From: Protea cynaroides
Taxonomy: Eukaryota > Streptophyta > Magnoliopsida > Proteales > Proteaceae
Assembly: GCA_028583415.1 (NCBI GenBank)
Contig: CM053266.1
Span: 6,271,217-6,335,216 of the forward strand
Reading direction: 5' to 3'
Length of the DNA: 64,000 nt
The notes beneath the pieces were generated by a model. It saw only the letters and a list, made by a program, of their open reading frames with translations, had not been told where the DNA came from and ran no database searches. Shown here one piece after another: positions 63,534-64,000 of this stretch (the stretch's first letter is position 1; every line of letters starts with the position of its first letter). Made by a program: the position numbers and the translations under genes.

Positions 63534-64000
63534 AGAAGGGTCTTGAAAATGATCCTATAACATTCCTAGAAGGTTTGGGAGAAGCCAGTCAGCAGCTGGC
63601 TCGAACAGAGCCAGCAAAATAGGTTCTGCAGGCTGGCCTCGAAGCTGCCAGTCGGGCTGGTCGACCGGCCTGCTTTTCTGCTTCAGCCGGCCAGGCCAAA
63701 ACTCCAGACAGCAAGGTAGGGAGACCTGGGCTCAGGCTGCATTAGAGAGTAATCTCTCCCAGCACTCTCCATACATCAAAGGAAGCATAAAACCTCTATT
63801 GGCAGTCCTCCAACCATTCTATTGAAATTTTGAACATCATTTCAATGCAGATTACAAGCATTTCTGTCTATTAATAGCATGAACAGTTCAACAAGAAGAA
63901 CTCAGCCATTAATGGCTGAAAGAAAGGTCTGCAACATTAGGATTCCTCATGGATCCTACATGCAAAAGTTCCTAGGGTCTCCTAAGGCCTTTAATTAAGG
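63534..64000. other. Unassigned sequence to the window end
   Basis: Contains a run of GCCGG/GGCTGG-rich sequence (63570-63710) as seen in some LTRs. No coding frame recognised. Confidence 0.4.

Overview
This window is nuclear DNA of a flowering plant. The evidence is a spliced gene for a chloroplast BASS4-type sodium/metabolite transporter, embedded in plant-type transposable elements: Ty1/copia, chromodomain Ty3/gypsy, Tekay-like long LTRs, RTE-clade LINEs, hAT transposons and many small hAT-like elements. The species cannot be told from the sequence; introns of 24 kb and 14 kb point to a genome with heavily expanded introns. All assignments come from reading the sequence, without database searches.

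Layout. 1-5.3 kb: LTR retrotransposon remnants in both orientations, one with an antisense 'plant transposon protein' ORF. 5.3-6.8 kb: a terminal-repeat element carrying a broken UDP-glycosyltransferase fragment, ending about 190 bp before the BASS4 start codon. 7.0-46.9 kb: eight plus-strand BASS4 exons (7008-7205, 7476-7581, 31640-31747, 31843-31910, 46072-46150, 46276-46334, 46415-46483, 46804-46917). Together they give one 801-nt frame of 267 codons. Intron 2 is 24,058 bp and intron 4 is 14,161 bp. The 3' exons were not found, so intron 8 runs for more than 17 kb or the gene is truncated.

Intron 2 holds the most remarkable structure. It is a large inverted duplication (9236-30405, axis near 22,050) made of LTR - 7 bp - partial LTR, mirrored by partial LTR - 7 bp - LTR, and the whole is flanked by the same 5 bp (AACTT). 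Later insertions decorate it. A copia element (TSD CTTCT) sits in the left outer LTR and itself contains a solo LTR (TSD CTGAG) and a hAT-like element (TSD GTCCTACA). A solo LTR (TSD TTGAC) sits in the right arm. Two GAA/CTT-rich hAT-like elements of one family inserted independently in opposite orientations.

Intron 4 holds a degenerate chromodomain gypsy element and an RTE LINE (14-bp TSD) inside an older RTE. The putative intron 8 region (47-64 kb) holds a 5'-truncated RTE, a 6-kb hAT transposon with a broken transposase and perfect 8-bp TSD, further hAT-like elements and several solo LTRs. The only gene that looks functional here is BASS4; the rest is layered mobile DNA whose insertion order can be read from target-site duplications (TSDs).
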